Below, one piece after another: positions 1 to 8,337 of a DNA stretch of 64,000 nucleotides. Source of the stretch: Candidatus Scotarchaeum otlingeri. GTDB lineage: Archaea; Thermoproteota; Nitrososphaeria; Geothermarchaeales; JDFR-13. The stretch lies in contig MTMA02000006.1 of NCBI GenBank assembly GCA_002011075.2, positions 93,842 through 157,841 of the forward strand. The letters are read 5' to 3'. The notes beneath the pieces were generated by a model. The model did no database searches. It saw only the letters and a list, made by a program, of their open reading frames with translations, and had not been told where the DNA came from. Every line of letters starts with the position of its first letter. Within the stretch, counting starts at the first letter, position 1. The position numbers were made by a program, and so were the translations under genes.

Positions 1-4
1 AGTT

Positions 5-1231
5 TTATTGCTTTTCTTCATGAATAAGGAGATTTATCAGAAATAACGCGGAAATTGCACCCAATAGGTTAAGTAACAGTGGTGCCCTAAAGCCCCATAT
101 ATCATAGAGTATTCCTCCTATAAATGGAGCTGGAAATGAAAGTATTCCTCTAAATATTTGAAGTCTACCCATAGCTTCCCCCTTAATATCTTCCGGAGCA
201 AGATCAGTTAATAATGCTATTGTCGTTGGGACCCATGTAGAGATAACTACTCCATAAAGTATCTGTAAAATTAAGAATGATGTGAAGTCAGTTGAAATCA
301 TCCAACCGATCAATGCCCCTGCACCTATTACTTCAGACGCCATCAGAAAGATTTTCCGTCCATATATATCAGCGAGTTTTCCTATAGGTATCTGAGTAAT
401 TGCCCACGATAAACTTAAGACCGTAGACATCAGGCCTAATTGATAAGTATTAAAACCATATGTTTTGACAAGCATCCCATATAATATGGCTGAACCGGAG
501 CCCCATGCAAATGCATCAACAACAGCAGATATATATAGTCCCCTGAGGTATGGATCTGGCTTAAACAAACCTATAACTGCTTTTATATCTAATCCACTAG
601 AATTTAATTTAAATTCTCTTTTTCCTGCTAAAGTCTCTTTAATTAATATTTTAGTTAATAAAATACAAATCAGTTCTGTTACAATAGCAATATAGAATAT
701 AGGTTTATAACCGAAAATAAGAGCTATAAATCCGCCTATTGGCGCTATAATACCCGAGGTCAACTGAGATGCAAACATAATGACACTATAAGCCGTAGCC
801 CTCTCTTTCACATCGACTGATTCCATTACTAATGATGCTCTGGCAGGGTTAAACTGCATATAGCTAGCGGATAATCCCATTAAGACGGAATATGGAATTA
901 AGACTATCCATGTCTCTGCAATGATACACAAGATATATGCTGTTAGCCTGAAAACATTAGAAAGTATAATAAATATTTTTCTGCCTATATTATCGGATAG
1001 CCACCCCCATACTGGAGATGATGAGGATCCCAATAAACGGATGATTGCACCTAGCATTCCAAGTGCAGCCATGGACGCTCCTAGACTTAAGACAAACGGT
1101 TGCCATATAACGATAAACATACCGAAGGAAAGAGATAGTAGGATAGATTCTACAACTAGTACTTTTATGTTTTTTTCTAAAGCTAAAGCCCTCGCGATAC
1201 GGTGTATCACGCCAGTTTTCAATAACAACAC
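5..1231 (-). CDS. MFS family transporter
   Basis: A 408-residue hydrophobic protein with about 12 membrane segments, the usual length for the major facilitator superfamily. The family's cytoplasmic loop motif occurs twice, once per half: GWLSDNIGRK near residues 76-85 and GKLADIYGRK near 284-293. The duplicated six-helix layout indicates a secondary transporter; the substrate cannot be read from the sequence and drug or metabolite efflux is only a guess. The start is a TTG preceded by a GGGTG stretch; a TTG two codons later is also possible. The stop lies at the extreme left edge of the window, so the gene is complete. It is separated by nearly 190 bases from the copper operon and is probably transcribed alone. 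Confidence 0.9.
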   Translation of the reverse strand: MLLLKTGVIHRIARALALEKNIKVLVVESILLSLSFGMFIVIWQPFVLSLGASMAALGMLGAIIRLLGSSSSPVWGWLSDNIGRKIFIILSNVFRLTAYILCIIAETWIVLIPYSVLMGLSASYMQFNPARASLVMESVDVKERATAYSVIMFASQLTSGIIAPIGGFIALIFGYKPIFYIAIVTELICILLTKILIKETLAGKREFKLNSSGLDIKAVIGLFKPDPYLRGLYISAVVDAFAWGSGSAILYGMLVKTYGFNTYQLGLMSTVLSLSWAITQIPIGKLADIYGRKIFLMASEVIGAGALIGWMISTDFTSFLILQILYGVVISTWVPTTIALLTDLAPEDIKGEAMGRLQIFRGILSFPAPFIGGILYDIWGFRAPLLLNLLGAISALFLINLLIHEEKQ

Positions 1232-1419
1232 CCATTAACCGAATGATATACCTAATAGTGATAATTTAAACATATAGCATAGATTAAGAGTGCTCAAAAT
1301 CATATTTAACCATTAAACGGCTACGCTTGCTTTCTGTTGTAATAGAAAATTTATCAGTACTATCACTTATAGAGAATTCTGAGATATATAGTTATCCTTT
1401 TAAATCTCTTAATAAAAAA

Positions 1420-1899
1420 TTAAGGGAGGTATTTTTCTAAATCGTCAATAGTTATATAATCACTACTTTGAAGAGATTTTCCTTTACTTGTCTCTTGGCT
1501 TAGATGCTTTTTACTACATGCACACCAACATCCATCATCCAGTCCTTCCCGTAATACTGCGAAGTAGCGAGCAGGTTTTCTACAATTGTTATAGAAGCAT
1601 AAGACTTTAGTCGCATATAGTCTAAGAATTCTTGCGCCCCAAGAGATAACATCCATGGCATCTATAGCTTCTTTTCCGTATAACAATATCAATGGGAATA
1701 AGGATAAAAGTGATTGTTCAGAGGGCAGTTTTACAAGCTTAACATTTCTAAAGGCCTCATCTGAGCGGGAAATATACACAAAATACCCCGCTTTTTGCAG
1801 GATACCATTATTACCGAACTTTTCTATAGGTGTTTTTGAAACATATAGATAAACCTTAGAACCGTTAACAAGTAATTCTTGTGTAAACACTTTTCTCAT
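1420..1899 (-). CDS. Uncharacterised Cys-rich protein of the CuA operon
   Basis: A 159-residue protein that I do not recognise. Its second half carries five cysteines: C101 and C106 in CFYNNC, and C124, C126 and C128 in CWCAC, followed by KKH. The arrangement could bind a metal ion such as zinc or copper. No membrane segment or signal peptide is evident. Its start lies four bases after the stop of the upstream CuA cupredoxin gene, so it is almost certainly the last gene of the five-gene copper operon. That position allows a role in copper delivery or CuA assembly, but this is inference from context only. Confidence 0.7.
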   Translation of the reverse strand: MRKVFTQELLVNGSKVYLYVSKTPIEKFGNNGILQKAGYFVYISRSDEAFRNVKLVKLPSEQSLLSLFPLILLYGKEAIDAMDVISWGARILRLYATKVLCFYNNCRKPARYFAVLREGLDDGCWCACSKKHLSQETSKGKSLQSSDYITIDDLEKYLP

Positions 1900-1903
1900 A
1901 TTA

Positions 1904-2320
1904 CTATCCCTCTACAACTATGATTTTTCCGGTCATCTTGTAGTGAAGAGGGCTGCAGTATACGCTACAATAGAACACATATATCCCTGGCTTCTCAAAA
2001 GTAACTTGAATGGATTTTTCGCTTCCAGGTTTAACTACACCACTGTCCACATTGAGTTCAGGGATAATTAAACCGTGTGCCATATCCATACTTCTTATAA
2101 CAAAAGTGACCGTTTCACCTTTCTTTACAATAATCTCATTGGGCATCCAACCGCCATCTTCTTGGGTCCATGCATATACTATAACAGTCCCCTCTTGCTT
2201 TTCCTTCCAAGGACCTATGGGTAGTGTCTTACCATTATATTTTATGTATATTGCGGCTGTAGGTATAAGTATTAAGACTAAAATCACACTCACTGTAAGA
2301 ATAAGTTCCTCTCTATCCAT
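1904..2320 (-). CDS. Membrane-anchored CuA-type cupredoxin
   Basis: A 138-residue protein with one N-terminal membrane anchor (about residues 7-26) and an extracytoplasmic cupredoxin domain (about 45-138). The binuclear CuA ligand set is complete: H82 in MAHGL, then C118-x3-C122-x3-H126-x2-M129. Such domains receive electrons in cytochrome oxidase subunit II and nitrous oxide reductase; the aromatic residue before the second Cys (CSVYC) recalls the nitrous oxide reductase form. The length resembles small ba3-oxidase subunit II. No oxidase subunit I or NosZ is encoded nearby, so the electron acceptor is unknown. It sits six bases after the polyferredoxin gene in the same operon. Confidence 0.9.
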   Translation of the reverse strand: MDREELILTVSVILVLILIPTAAIYIKYNGKTLPIGPWKEKQEGTVIVYAWTQEDGGWMPNEIIVKKGETVTFVIRSMDMAHGLIIPELNVDSGVVKPGSEKSIQVTFEKPGIYVFYCSVYCSPLHYKMTGKIIVVEG

Positions 2321-2326
2321 ATCTCC

Positions 2327-3769
2327 TCACCCCAGGAATAACCAGGCAAATGTCGATGAGGCTATAACGATGAATACCAGCTGCGGAAGAAAACCTCGAA
2401 GCACAACATTTCGATCAAAGTATTGTGCGGCTAATTTATAGCCCGTTTTTATAGAGTAATATAGCCCTATAAGTAAAATGATAAGTTGTTCATATGGTAT
2501 TAAACCTGGAAATATTGGATTCCAAGAGATGTTCTTTGTACCCAGAAGATTCCATCCCCAACCGAAAGGATCAGATATCGTATTAAGTATATATGACCAG
2601 TTAACTTGGATAATTGGAATGCTAAATGCTATCCAGGCCATTAAAGCAAGTGGAACTAATTCATAAGAGAATCCTGTAAATATATCTTTAACTGAATGCT
2701 TAGATTCTGAAAAATATTTCGATATAGCTGCTGTCACATAGAATAAAGCGGGAACAATGGCTAGACTTAGTCCCCAAACGATAGCAAGGTAAAATATATA
2801 GTTATTGAGCCCTGTTAATGCGAAGCCATATGGTGGAGAGTAAAACACATTTGCCCAATCTCTAAGCCATCCCCATGGACCTTGCATAACTGCAACATAA
2901 ACTCCGGCTAAACTTAGCATTATAAACACTTTCCACGCTTCATCCAGACCTTTACCTTTACTCACTAGTAAATCCCTTCCAAAACCACGGGCATTCAACC
3001 TTATATTATCAAATGGACACGCTTTAACGCATTCAAAACATAGTCCACAGTAAGCATTTCTATCCATATTTCCTGGATACTCAAACCATGGACAGCCGTA
3101 ACTTATATCTGACCCTCTAATACATTCCTTGGTTATATGTTTTTTGCATAGCTGTCGGTCCTTAACCCTTAACTCTATCGATGAAAACATCGAGAACAAT
3201 CCTATAAACCCTCCAACGGGGCATACATATCTACAAAAAGCCCTTTTACTATAGAATAGCATTAATACTGTACTTATGATAAATAAGCCCCCAAGAACTA
3301 ACGATGTAACTATGGGTCTTGATACAAGCAGTACACTAAATGACGCCAGAGATAAGAACCCTATATTCTGAAGCCAAATATTCCTGAATCTACCAGGCCA
3401 ATTTAAGTTAAGTCCAAGAGGCTTCTGATAATTAGTCTTTTTTATCATACTTTTTCGTTGAAGCCACTCTCCAAATATCGGTAATGGACATATTGTACAC
3501 CACCCCCTAGCTAGAAATGGAACTAAGATAGCTATTAGAGCAAACCACCATAGCATCCAGACAAACGTAATTGATATATTCATGTTACCTACGGGGCTTC
3601 CTACGAACCCTGCAGTGATTAAGAACCAAAAAACAAATAGATTTGGCACTATAACGGCCCATTGAAATGCTCTATGAATAACAACTCTTTTTACCCATTT
3701 AACTCTAAGAATATCTATGTACTCATTATGTAAAATAAGGCTTTTAACCCACCTATTTAGATTCTTCAT
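2327..3769 (-). CDS. NosR/NapH-like membrane polyferredoxin
   Basis: A 480-residue integral membrane iron-sulfur protein. It has the two membrane-edge motifs of the NapH/NosR/CcoG family, C91-x2-C94-P and C179-x3-C183-P, and a classical 4Fe-4S site C241-x2-C244-x2-C247-x3-C251-P. Further cysteines at 208, 216 and 226 may hold another cluster. Several extra membrane helices follow residue 280, making it longer than typical NapH. Family members carry electrons from the quinol pool to periplasmic reductases or support copper-site assembly. Its start overlaps the stop of the upstream CuA gene by four bases (ATGA), implying coupled translation. I infer that it passes electrons to, or assembles, the neighbouring CuA centres. 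Confidence 0.9.
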   Translation of the reverse strand: MKNLNRWVKSLILHNEYIDILRVKWVKRVVIHRAFQWAVIVPNLFVFWFLITAGFVGSPVGNMNISITFVWMLWWFALIAILVPFLARGWCTICPLPIFGEWLQRKSMIKKTNYQKPLGLNLNWPGRFRNIWLQNIGFLSLASFSVLLVSRPIVTSLVLGGLFIISTVLMLFYSKRAFCRYVCPVGGFIGLFSMFSSIELRVKDRQLCKKHITKECIRGSDISYGCPWFEYPGNMDRNAYCGLCFECVKACPFDNIRLNARGFGRDLLVSKGKGLDEAWKVFIMLSLAGVYVAVMQGPWGWLRDWANVFYSPPYGFALTGLNNYIFYLAIVWGLSLAIVPALFYVTAAISKYFSESKHSVKDIFTGFSYELVPLALMAWIAFSIPIIQVNWSYILNTISDPFGWGWNLLGTKNISWNPIFPGLIPYEQLIILLIGLYYSIKTGYKLAAQYFDRNVVLRGFLPQLVFIVIASSTFAWLFLG

Positions 3770-4236
3770 ATTTCAACACCACCCATAACCTTTATCAATG
3801 TTATGATGCCGAACAACAGTATCAATCCGATAGAGACAATAAATGGTGTATTAACATTGTTCTCCTCAACTAAAAAGTCTCCTACCATAAAAGGATGTAG
3901 GGGTCCACATGTTACTGAGCAGCGTATCTTGAATTTTCCCACCATATCCGCCGTAATGCGTATTGTAACTACTTCTCCAGGTGGTGCTTCAACATTAATG
4001 TTATATCCATCTATGTAGAAACCGTGTGTTACATCTGTAGATCTAAGCTCCAAAATAACCGTATCGCCTTTATTTACTATAATGCGTCCTGGGTTGTATT
4101 TGAATTGGCTAAGTTCTACATAGATGGTTTTTGGATTAGAAGCAACTGCATAATTAGTATAAAAGCTTAGTCCAGAAAAAACCAGTGTTAAAATAAGGAT
4201 ATAAAAAAATATTTTGGATGACTTGGATGAAGACAA
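3766..4236 (-). CDS. CuA-type cupredoxin with C-terminal membrane anchor
   Basis: A 156-residue protein with a signal-peptide-like helix at residues 8-30, a cupredoxin domain at about 37-125, and a C-terminal membrane helix at about 131-150. The CuA ligands are H71 in VTHGF and C106-x3-C110-x3-H114-x2-M117. This topology (cleaved signal plus C-terminal tail anchor) differs from the N-anchored CuA proteins on either side. The three therefore look like parallel or sequential electron carriers rather than recent duplicates. It starts six bases downstream of the first cupredoxin gene. Confidence 0.88.
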   Translation of the reverse strand: MSSSKSSKIFFYILILTLVFSGLSFYTNYAVASNPKTIYVELSQFKYNPGRIIVNKGDTVILELRSTDVTHGFYIDGYNINVEAPPGEVVTIRITADMVGKFKIRCSVTCGPLHPFMVGDFLVEENNVNTPFIVSIGLILLFGIITLIKVMGGVEI

Positions 4237-4242
4237 TCATCT

Positions 4243-4854
4243 TCACCCCCTGACAACAAATCCTCCTTGGATCTCCATCGAACTATGTCCATATCCACAG
4301 TAGACTGTGCATACTATAGTGAAATAACCTGCCTTATCCGCCCTGAAAGTGATTGAATGTGCCTTGAGGACATCTTGTCCCTCGGTCTGTAAAATACCCT
4401 CTATAGACTCAGCTGAACCCTTAAATGCCTGATAATTTGTTTCTATATTTACACCGTATCCATCGATGCCTAAGCCATGATCAAAATATCCTTGGTCCAG
4501 CGCCTCCTCCATCTTTTCATGTAATTCCTCGCTTCCAGGGGGAAGATCGCCCACCCCCCTTTCAAGTGTTCTATGCTCAAATTCTTCGTGAGCCTCTTCA
4601 GCAAATGCAACTCCTGGAAAGAGATAGATAGTAACGGTGTCGCCTTTATTTACCTCTATTTTAGGTATCTCATTGAAATTTTCATCGTAAAATACGAAGC
4701 CCCAGTGATATGCAACTACATAAAACACTCTTTTCTCTCCGGACGATGTGCCTTGTGATATATACCAATAGCCACCGATAGCTAGAGCTATTGCTATAAC
4801 GATCAACAACACTGCTAAAGCCATTTTTCCCGTTAGTGAAGCTCCTTTTTTCAT
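4243..4854 (-). CDS. CuA-type cupredoxin with His/Glu-rich insert
   Basis: First gene of the copper operon, 203 residues from the chosen ATG. An in-frame ATG 23 codons upstream would add a hydrophobic stretch that overlaps the TATA-like region and is unlikely. One N-terminal membrane anchor (residues 11-31) precedes a cupredoxin fold with CuA ligands H126 (FDHGL) and C182-x3-C186-x3-H190-x2-M193. Between the first strands lies an insert at about 85-125 very rich in Glu and His (H89, H94, H112), absent from the other two cupredoxins of the operon. It may be a copper-loading or docking loop; that is speculation. Confidence 0.88.
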   Translation of the reverse strand: MKKGASLTGKMALAVLLIVIAIALAIGGYWYISQGTSSGEKRVFYVVAYHWGFVFYDENFNEIPKIEVNKGDTVTIYLFPGVAFAEEAHEEFEHRTLERGVGDLPPGSEELHEKMEEALDQGYFDHGLGIDGYGVNIETNYQAFKGSAESIEGILQTEGQDVLKAHSITFRADKAGYFTIVCTVYCGYGHSSMEIQGGFVVRG

Positions 4855-4879
4855 GTTAATTATATGGTTAAATAAGAAA

Positions 4880-4890
4880 TATATATTTTT
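4880..4890 (-). promoter_or_regulatory. TATA-like box of the CuA operon
   Basis: On the minus strand an ATATATATT stretch lies 26-36 bases before the ATG at 4854. That is the spacing expected for an archaeal TATA box driving a nearly leaderless mRNA. No Shine-Dalgarno sequence precedes the ATG, which agrees with leaderless initiation. Confidence 0.5.
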
Positions 4891-4903
4891 TTCATAAATA
4901 AAA

Positions 4904-4920
4904 TTGTGTATTATACACAA
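4904..4920. promoter_or_regulatory. Perfect palindrome, candidate operator
   Basis: TTGTGTAT, one central T, then ATACACAA: a perfect 8-base inverted repeat. It stands in the intergenic space between the divergent CuA operon and the winged-helix/RDD gene, about 14 bases upstream of the operon's TATA-like box. The symmetry and place suit a dimeric winged-helix regulator, and the adjacent divergent gene encodes a candidate for that role. Confidence 0.55.
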
Positions 4921-5002
4921 CAAAAGTTGAGTAGTCTGTTAAAACACTTCCAAGATATATTTCCCGTAATTATAAGGAGAATCTATAATATACTCATTGG
5001 GA

Positions 5003-5779
5003 ATGAAAAAGAGCAAGTTAGAGGCACTCTGTTTCGATGTGCTAAGTCACGAAATAAGAAGAGAAATAATCAACCTACTATATCAAAGGATAGAAATGAG
5101 CTATACCGAGTTACTTAAAACCTTAAATATAGGAGACGGATTACTAAACTTTCATCTAAAAAAGATGAAAGACTTTATTACAAAAACAGAGAAAGGGACC
5201 TACATTTTAACTGAAAAGGGCCGATTAGCATATAATTTGATACGCACCGTTAGGTCTTATTACCATATTACTTCTCTACTAACTCCAACTACATTACTGG
5301 ATAAAGGCATAGTTTTCAGGCGAATAATCGCCTTTCTGGTAGATGCGGTAATTTTCTTTATCTTTACAGGTATATTTTTAGATCCTCAGCTATGGGATAT
5401 GATATTTGAAGCTATAAATCACCTAAACACTATTATAGAGTTACATCCTTGGATATTTCATCTAGAACATCTAACACTTGTCGGTGAACTCACCTTCCGA
5501 TTAGTAGGAATATACTCACATGTCTTCTTCGCCGTATATATCTTCTTAACATTACTAGAGGCGTATAAAGGTCAGACGCCGGGCAAATATCTACTTCGAA
5601 TTCGAGTAGTCAAAATAGGGGGTTTACGGCTTGGACTGATAGAGTCGGCAATAAGAAATGCGGGAAAGGTCTTTTTATTACCTTTAGATCTAATTGTAGG
5701 GTTACTGCTATTCAGTAAAAGGGGATTTATAAGATTTTTTGACTATTATACAGATACCGTAGTTGAGAGGGTCATATAG
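5003..5779 (+). CDS. Winged-helix regulator fused to RDD membrane domain
   Basis: About 258 residues from the ATG; a TTG two codons earlier is also possible. The first 75 residues form an ArsR-like winged helix-turn-helix. The rest is an RDD-family membrane domain with an FRRIIAFLVDAV segment, three to four membrane helices and the typical GQTPGKYLLRIRVV loop. Membrane-tethered winged-helix proteins of this layout occur in archaea, but I know of no defined function. It is divergent from the CuA operon across a palindrome, so I infer control of that operon, possibly sensing membrane or redox state. Confidence 0.8.
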   Translation: MKKSKLEALCFDVLSHEIRREIINLLYQRIEMSYTELLKTLNIGDGLLNFHLKKMKDFITKTEKGTYILTEKGRLAYNLIRTVRSYYHITSLLTPTTLLDKGIVFRRIIAFLVDAVIFFIFTGIFLDPQLWDMIFEAINHLNTIIELHPWIFHLEHLTLVGELTFRLVGIYSHVFFAVYIFLTLLEAYKGQTPGKYLLRIRVVKIGGLRLGLIESAIRNAGKVFLLPLDLIVGLLLFSKRGFIRFFDYYTDTVVERVI

Positions 5780-5792
5780 ATCCTTATATCAG

Positions 5793-6344
5793 CTACAAAT
5801 ACTTGTTTGCCAAGTATTCTACTAATTTGTGCATCTCTTCATGTACCCCTGGGCCTACTATTTTTTCTTCAACATCATTAAATCTTTTCAAAAGATCCTT
5901 CATCTTTTCTTCTGTTAATAAGTTGTCAGCCATAGGATAGAGAATATTATCCTCTTTATAGATGTGTTGCTCCAGCAACTGAATATACCCCTCGGCATTA
6001 TCTATGAAATCAGATACGGCCCTACCACTCTCATCCAAATTTTCTATCGCTTCCTTCATATTCCTTACATATTTCCTTCCTACTTCATGCTCTGTCAACA
6101 TAACCCCTATGGGACCAGATTCCTTGGGCACACCTGCCTCCTCCATAGCAGGAAATAGCAAGTCCTCTTCCTTTCCGTGATGGCATTTGTCTGCAAATGT
6201 TCTGATAAAGTTTATTACCTTGCTAAGGTCTTCACGAGGAACTTTCTCTCCTTCTCTGAGTCTATGGCATATATTTTCGATAACCTTTAGCATCTTTTTG
6301 ATGACCCTATGCTCATCCATTAATATACTGGTTGGTCTGCTCAT
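5793..6344 (-). CDS. Hemerythrin HHE-domain protein
   Basis: A cytoplasmic all-helical protein of 183 residues from MSRPTS; an ATG four codons upstream is also open. It carries the hemerythrin metal signature: DEH near the N-terminus, CHHGKEEDLLFP in helix 2, a central EHE, and QHIYKEDNILYP in helix 4. This ligand pattern fits a di-iron centre. HHE proteins bind oxygen or nitric oxide or act in iron homeostasis and nitrosative stress defence. Being next to a copper/iron-sulfur respiratory operon, a role in NO or O2 handling is plausible but not shown. It converges on the winged-helix/RDD gene. Confidence 0.9.
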   Translation of the reverse strand: MSRPTSILMDEHRVIKKMLKVIENICHRLREGEKVPREDLSKVINFIRTFADKCHHGKEEDLLFPAMEEAGVPKESGPIGVMLTEHEVGRKYVRNMKEAIENLDESGRAVSDFIDNAEGYIQLLEQHIYKEDNILYPMADNLLTEEKMKDLLKRFNDVEEKIVGPGVHEEMHKLVEYLANKYL

Positions 6345-6666
6345 GATAAACTCCAATTAACATAATTAATGTTCCTAAATAGATTTTGATATTAATAAAT
6401 GGGCTACCCGTATATTCAGCTGCTTATATCATAATCTCAATAAATATTGGGTGTCTATAAGAGTTACCAAATAACCAGATATTAAGCCATTATTATGATG
6501 ATAAAGGAAACTATCCAAAAAATGTGAGGAATGAACGGTAAAGACTATTCCAATACCCTTATTACAGGTTAGAATATGAAATCACCTTACTTATCTAAAA
6601 ATCTGAAGGAGAGAAATTAACATTATTTACATTTGATCACGAAAGAGAATATAGCTTAAATAGTAA
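6345..6666. other. Intergenic stretch without a visible gene
   Basis: About 320 AT-rich bases between the hemerythrin gene and the end of hyuB. Only very short open frames are present, for example a 13-codon frame from an ATG near 6530. I see no RNA fold, repeat or promoter that I would defend. Confidence 0.5.
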
Positions 6667-8337
6667 TTATATAAAGTAATGTTTTTTAGCGTATACAGTA
6701 GTTATTTTTCCTTCTTCTAAATCTTTATTTATCATTTCTAAGTTTCGTTCATAGGGATCTCCATATCCACCGCCGCCCGGTGTATTTATATATACCCGGT
6801 CACCTTTTTTTAATATCACTGTTGTTTTGCTTGGTAACATTATTTTGTTTCCATCTTCTTTCATTATAAAGTGATTACCTGGTTGTCCCGGTTCCCCCCC
6901 ATTAAGTCCCCAAGGCTTCGTTATATTTCTCTCAGTCATAATAGTGAGTGTAGCTTCATCACTAACCAACATAAAAGCCCGCGTAATTCCCAATCCTCCT
7001 CTATACTTACCTGGGCCGCCACTATCAACTCTAAGGCTATATTCAATAAACAATATGGGATATTCTCTTTCTAGGACTTCTATGGGAGTATTTAATGTAT
7101 TGGTCATATTAGTATGAACGCCATCTACTCCATCCAATCCCGGTCTACCGCCACTTCCGCCGCCTACCGTCTCATAAAAAGCCCATTGAGAACCATCCTC
7201 GTTTATACCCCCAACCATAATATTATTCATGGAGCCGCAGCTAGCCGCTGGAACTCTTTCTGGAAGGAATTTTGATAGCACTTTAAAGATTACATCAGCT
7301 ATTCTTTGAGAGGTTTCTACGTTGCCTCCAGATACTGGTGCAGGAGGAATAGGGTTCACGATAGATCCAATTGGGGCCTTAATTGAAACCCGTCTCAGGA
7401 AACCATGGTTCATAGGCATATCTGGGTCTATAACGCTCTTTAGTGAATAACTAGTGGCTGCAACAGTAACTCCATATACCGCGTTAATGGGATAATTAAC
7501 TTGATCATCAGTACCGCTAAAATCGACATTAATTTTTTTCTTTTTTATGGCTACTGAGGCTCTTATTTTTAGGGTTCCCGTCCCAGGGTGTTCCAAATAG
7601 TCTGTGGCACTATGTCTACCACTAATCTCTAATTCCTCTATCCTTGTAATTAGATACTTCTCACTATAATCTAAAATGTAATCCCACGCGTCCTCTAGTT
7701 TTTCAATACCATATTTATCTGCTAATTCTATTATTCTCTTCTCTCCCACGTTTAGAGAGGCTATCTGGGCACTCAAATCGCCCTTAAAATAACTTGGTGT
7801 TCTAACGTTTTCTTCAAGTAAACGCCTAACTTCTCTATTTTCCCTTCCTTTTCTATAAAGCTTTACTGGCGGTATAATTATCCCTTCCTCTATTAGTTCT
7901 CTTACATCTCCCCCTATACTTCCAGGTACTGCTCCGCCGACATCTACATGGTGCGCTTTATTAGCGACTATAGCTATAAATCTACCTTTCATATATACAG
8001 GTTTCAATAACGTAATATCGTTGAGGTGTGTACCAGAGATATAAGGGTCATTTACAATTACAACGTCTCCACCATCTAATGTATCTCCTACTTTCTCAAG
8101 ATATTTTAGGGTGTTTTTTACGCCTATAGCCATGCTGCCTATATGGACAGGTATATGCTCCGCTTGAGCAACCAAATCTCCTTCTGGGTCTAGTATAGCA
8201 CATGTGTGGTCAAGCCTATCCTTAATATTAGGGCTGTATGCGGTGTTTCTAAGGATTATCCCCATCTCCTCAGAAATGTAAACAACAGCATTACTTATTA
8301 CCTCCATAGTTATTCTATTGCTAGACCTAGACATCAT
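6667..8337 (-). CDS. hyuB: Hydantoinase B/oxoprolinase-family subunit
   Basis: 556 residues from the ATG-ATG at 8337, which a GGAGGAGGG ribosome binding site precedes directly; an upstream in-frame ATG lies inside hyuA. The protein is typical HyuB in length and sequence: an N-terminal core with VISNAVVYISEEMG and NDPYISGTHLND, a central DGVDGVHTNMTNT segment, and a C-terminal NTPGGGGYGDP glycine cluster. With HyuA it forms an ATP-dependent enzyme opening cyclic imides (5-oxoproline, hydantoins) or an acetone-carboxylase-like ligase. The exact substrate is not predictable. The start overlaps the end of hyuA, indicating an operon. Confidence 0.92.
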   Translation of the reverse strand: MMSRSSNRITMEVISNAVVYISEEMGIILRNTAYSPNIKDRLDHTCAILDPEGDLVAQAEHIPVHIGSMAIGVKNTLKYLEKVGDTLDGGDVVIVNDPYISGTHLNDITLLKPVYMKGRFIAIVANKAHHVDVGGAVPGSIGGDVRELIEEGIIIPPVKLYRKGRENREVRRLLEENVRTPSYFKGDLSAQIASLNVGEKRIIELADKYGIEKLEDAWDYILDYSEKYLITRIEELEISGRHSATDYLEHPGTGTLKIRASVAIKKKKINVDFSGTDDQVNYPINAVYGVTVAATSYSLKSVIDPDMPMNHGFLRRVSIKAPIGSIVNPIPPAPVSGGNVETSQRIADVIFKVLSKFLPERVPAASCGSMNNIMVGGINEDGSQWAFYETVGGGSGGRPGLDGVDGVHTNMTNTLNTPIEVLEREYPILFIEYSLRVDSGGPGKYRGGLGITRAFMLVSDEATLTIMTERNITKPWGLNGGEPGQPGNHFIMKEDGNKIMLPSKTTVILKKGDRVYINTPGGGGYGDPYERNLEMINKDLEEGKITTVYAKKHYFI

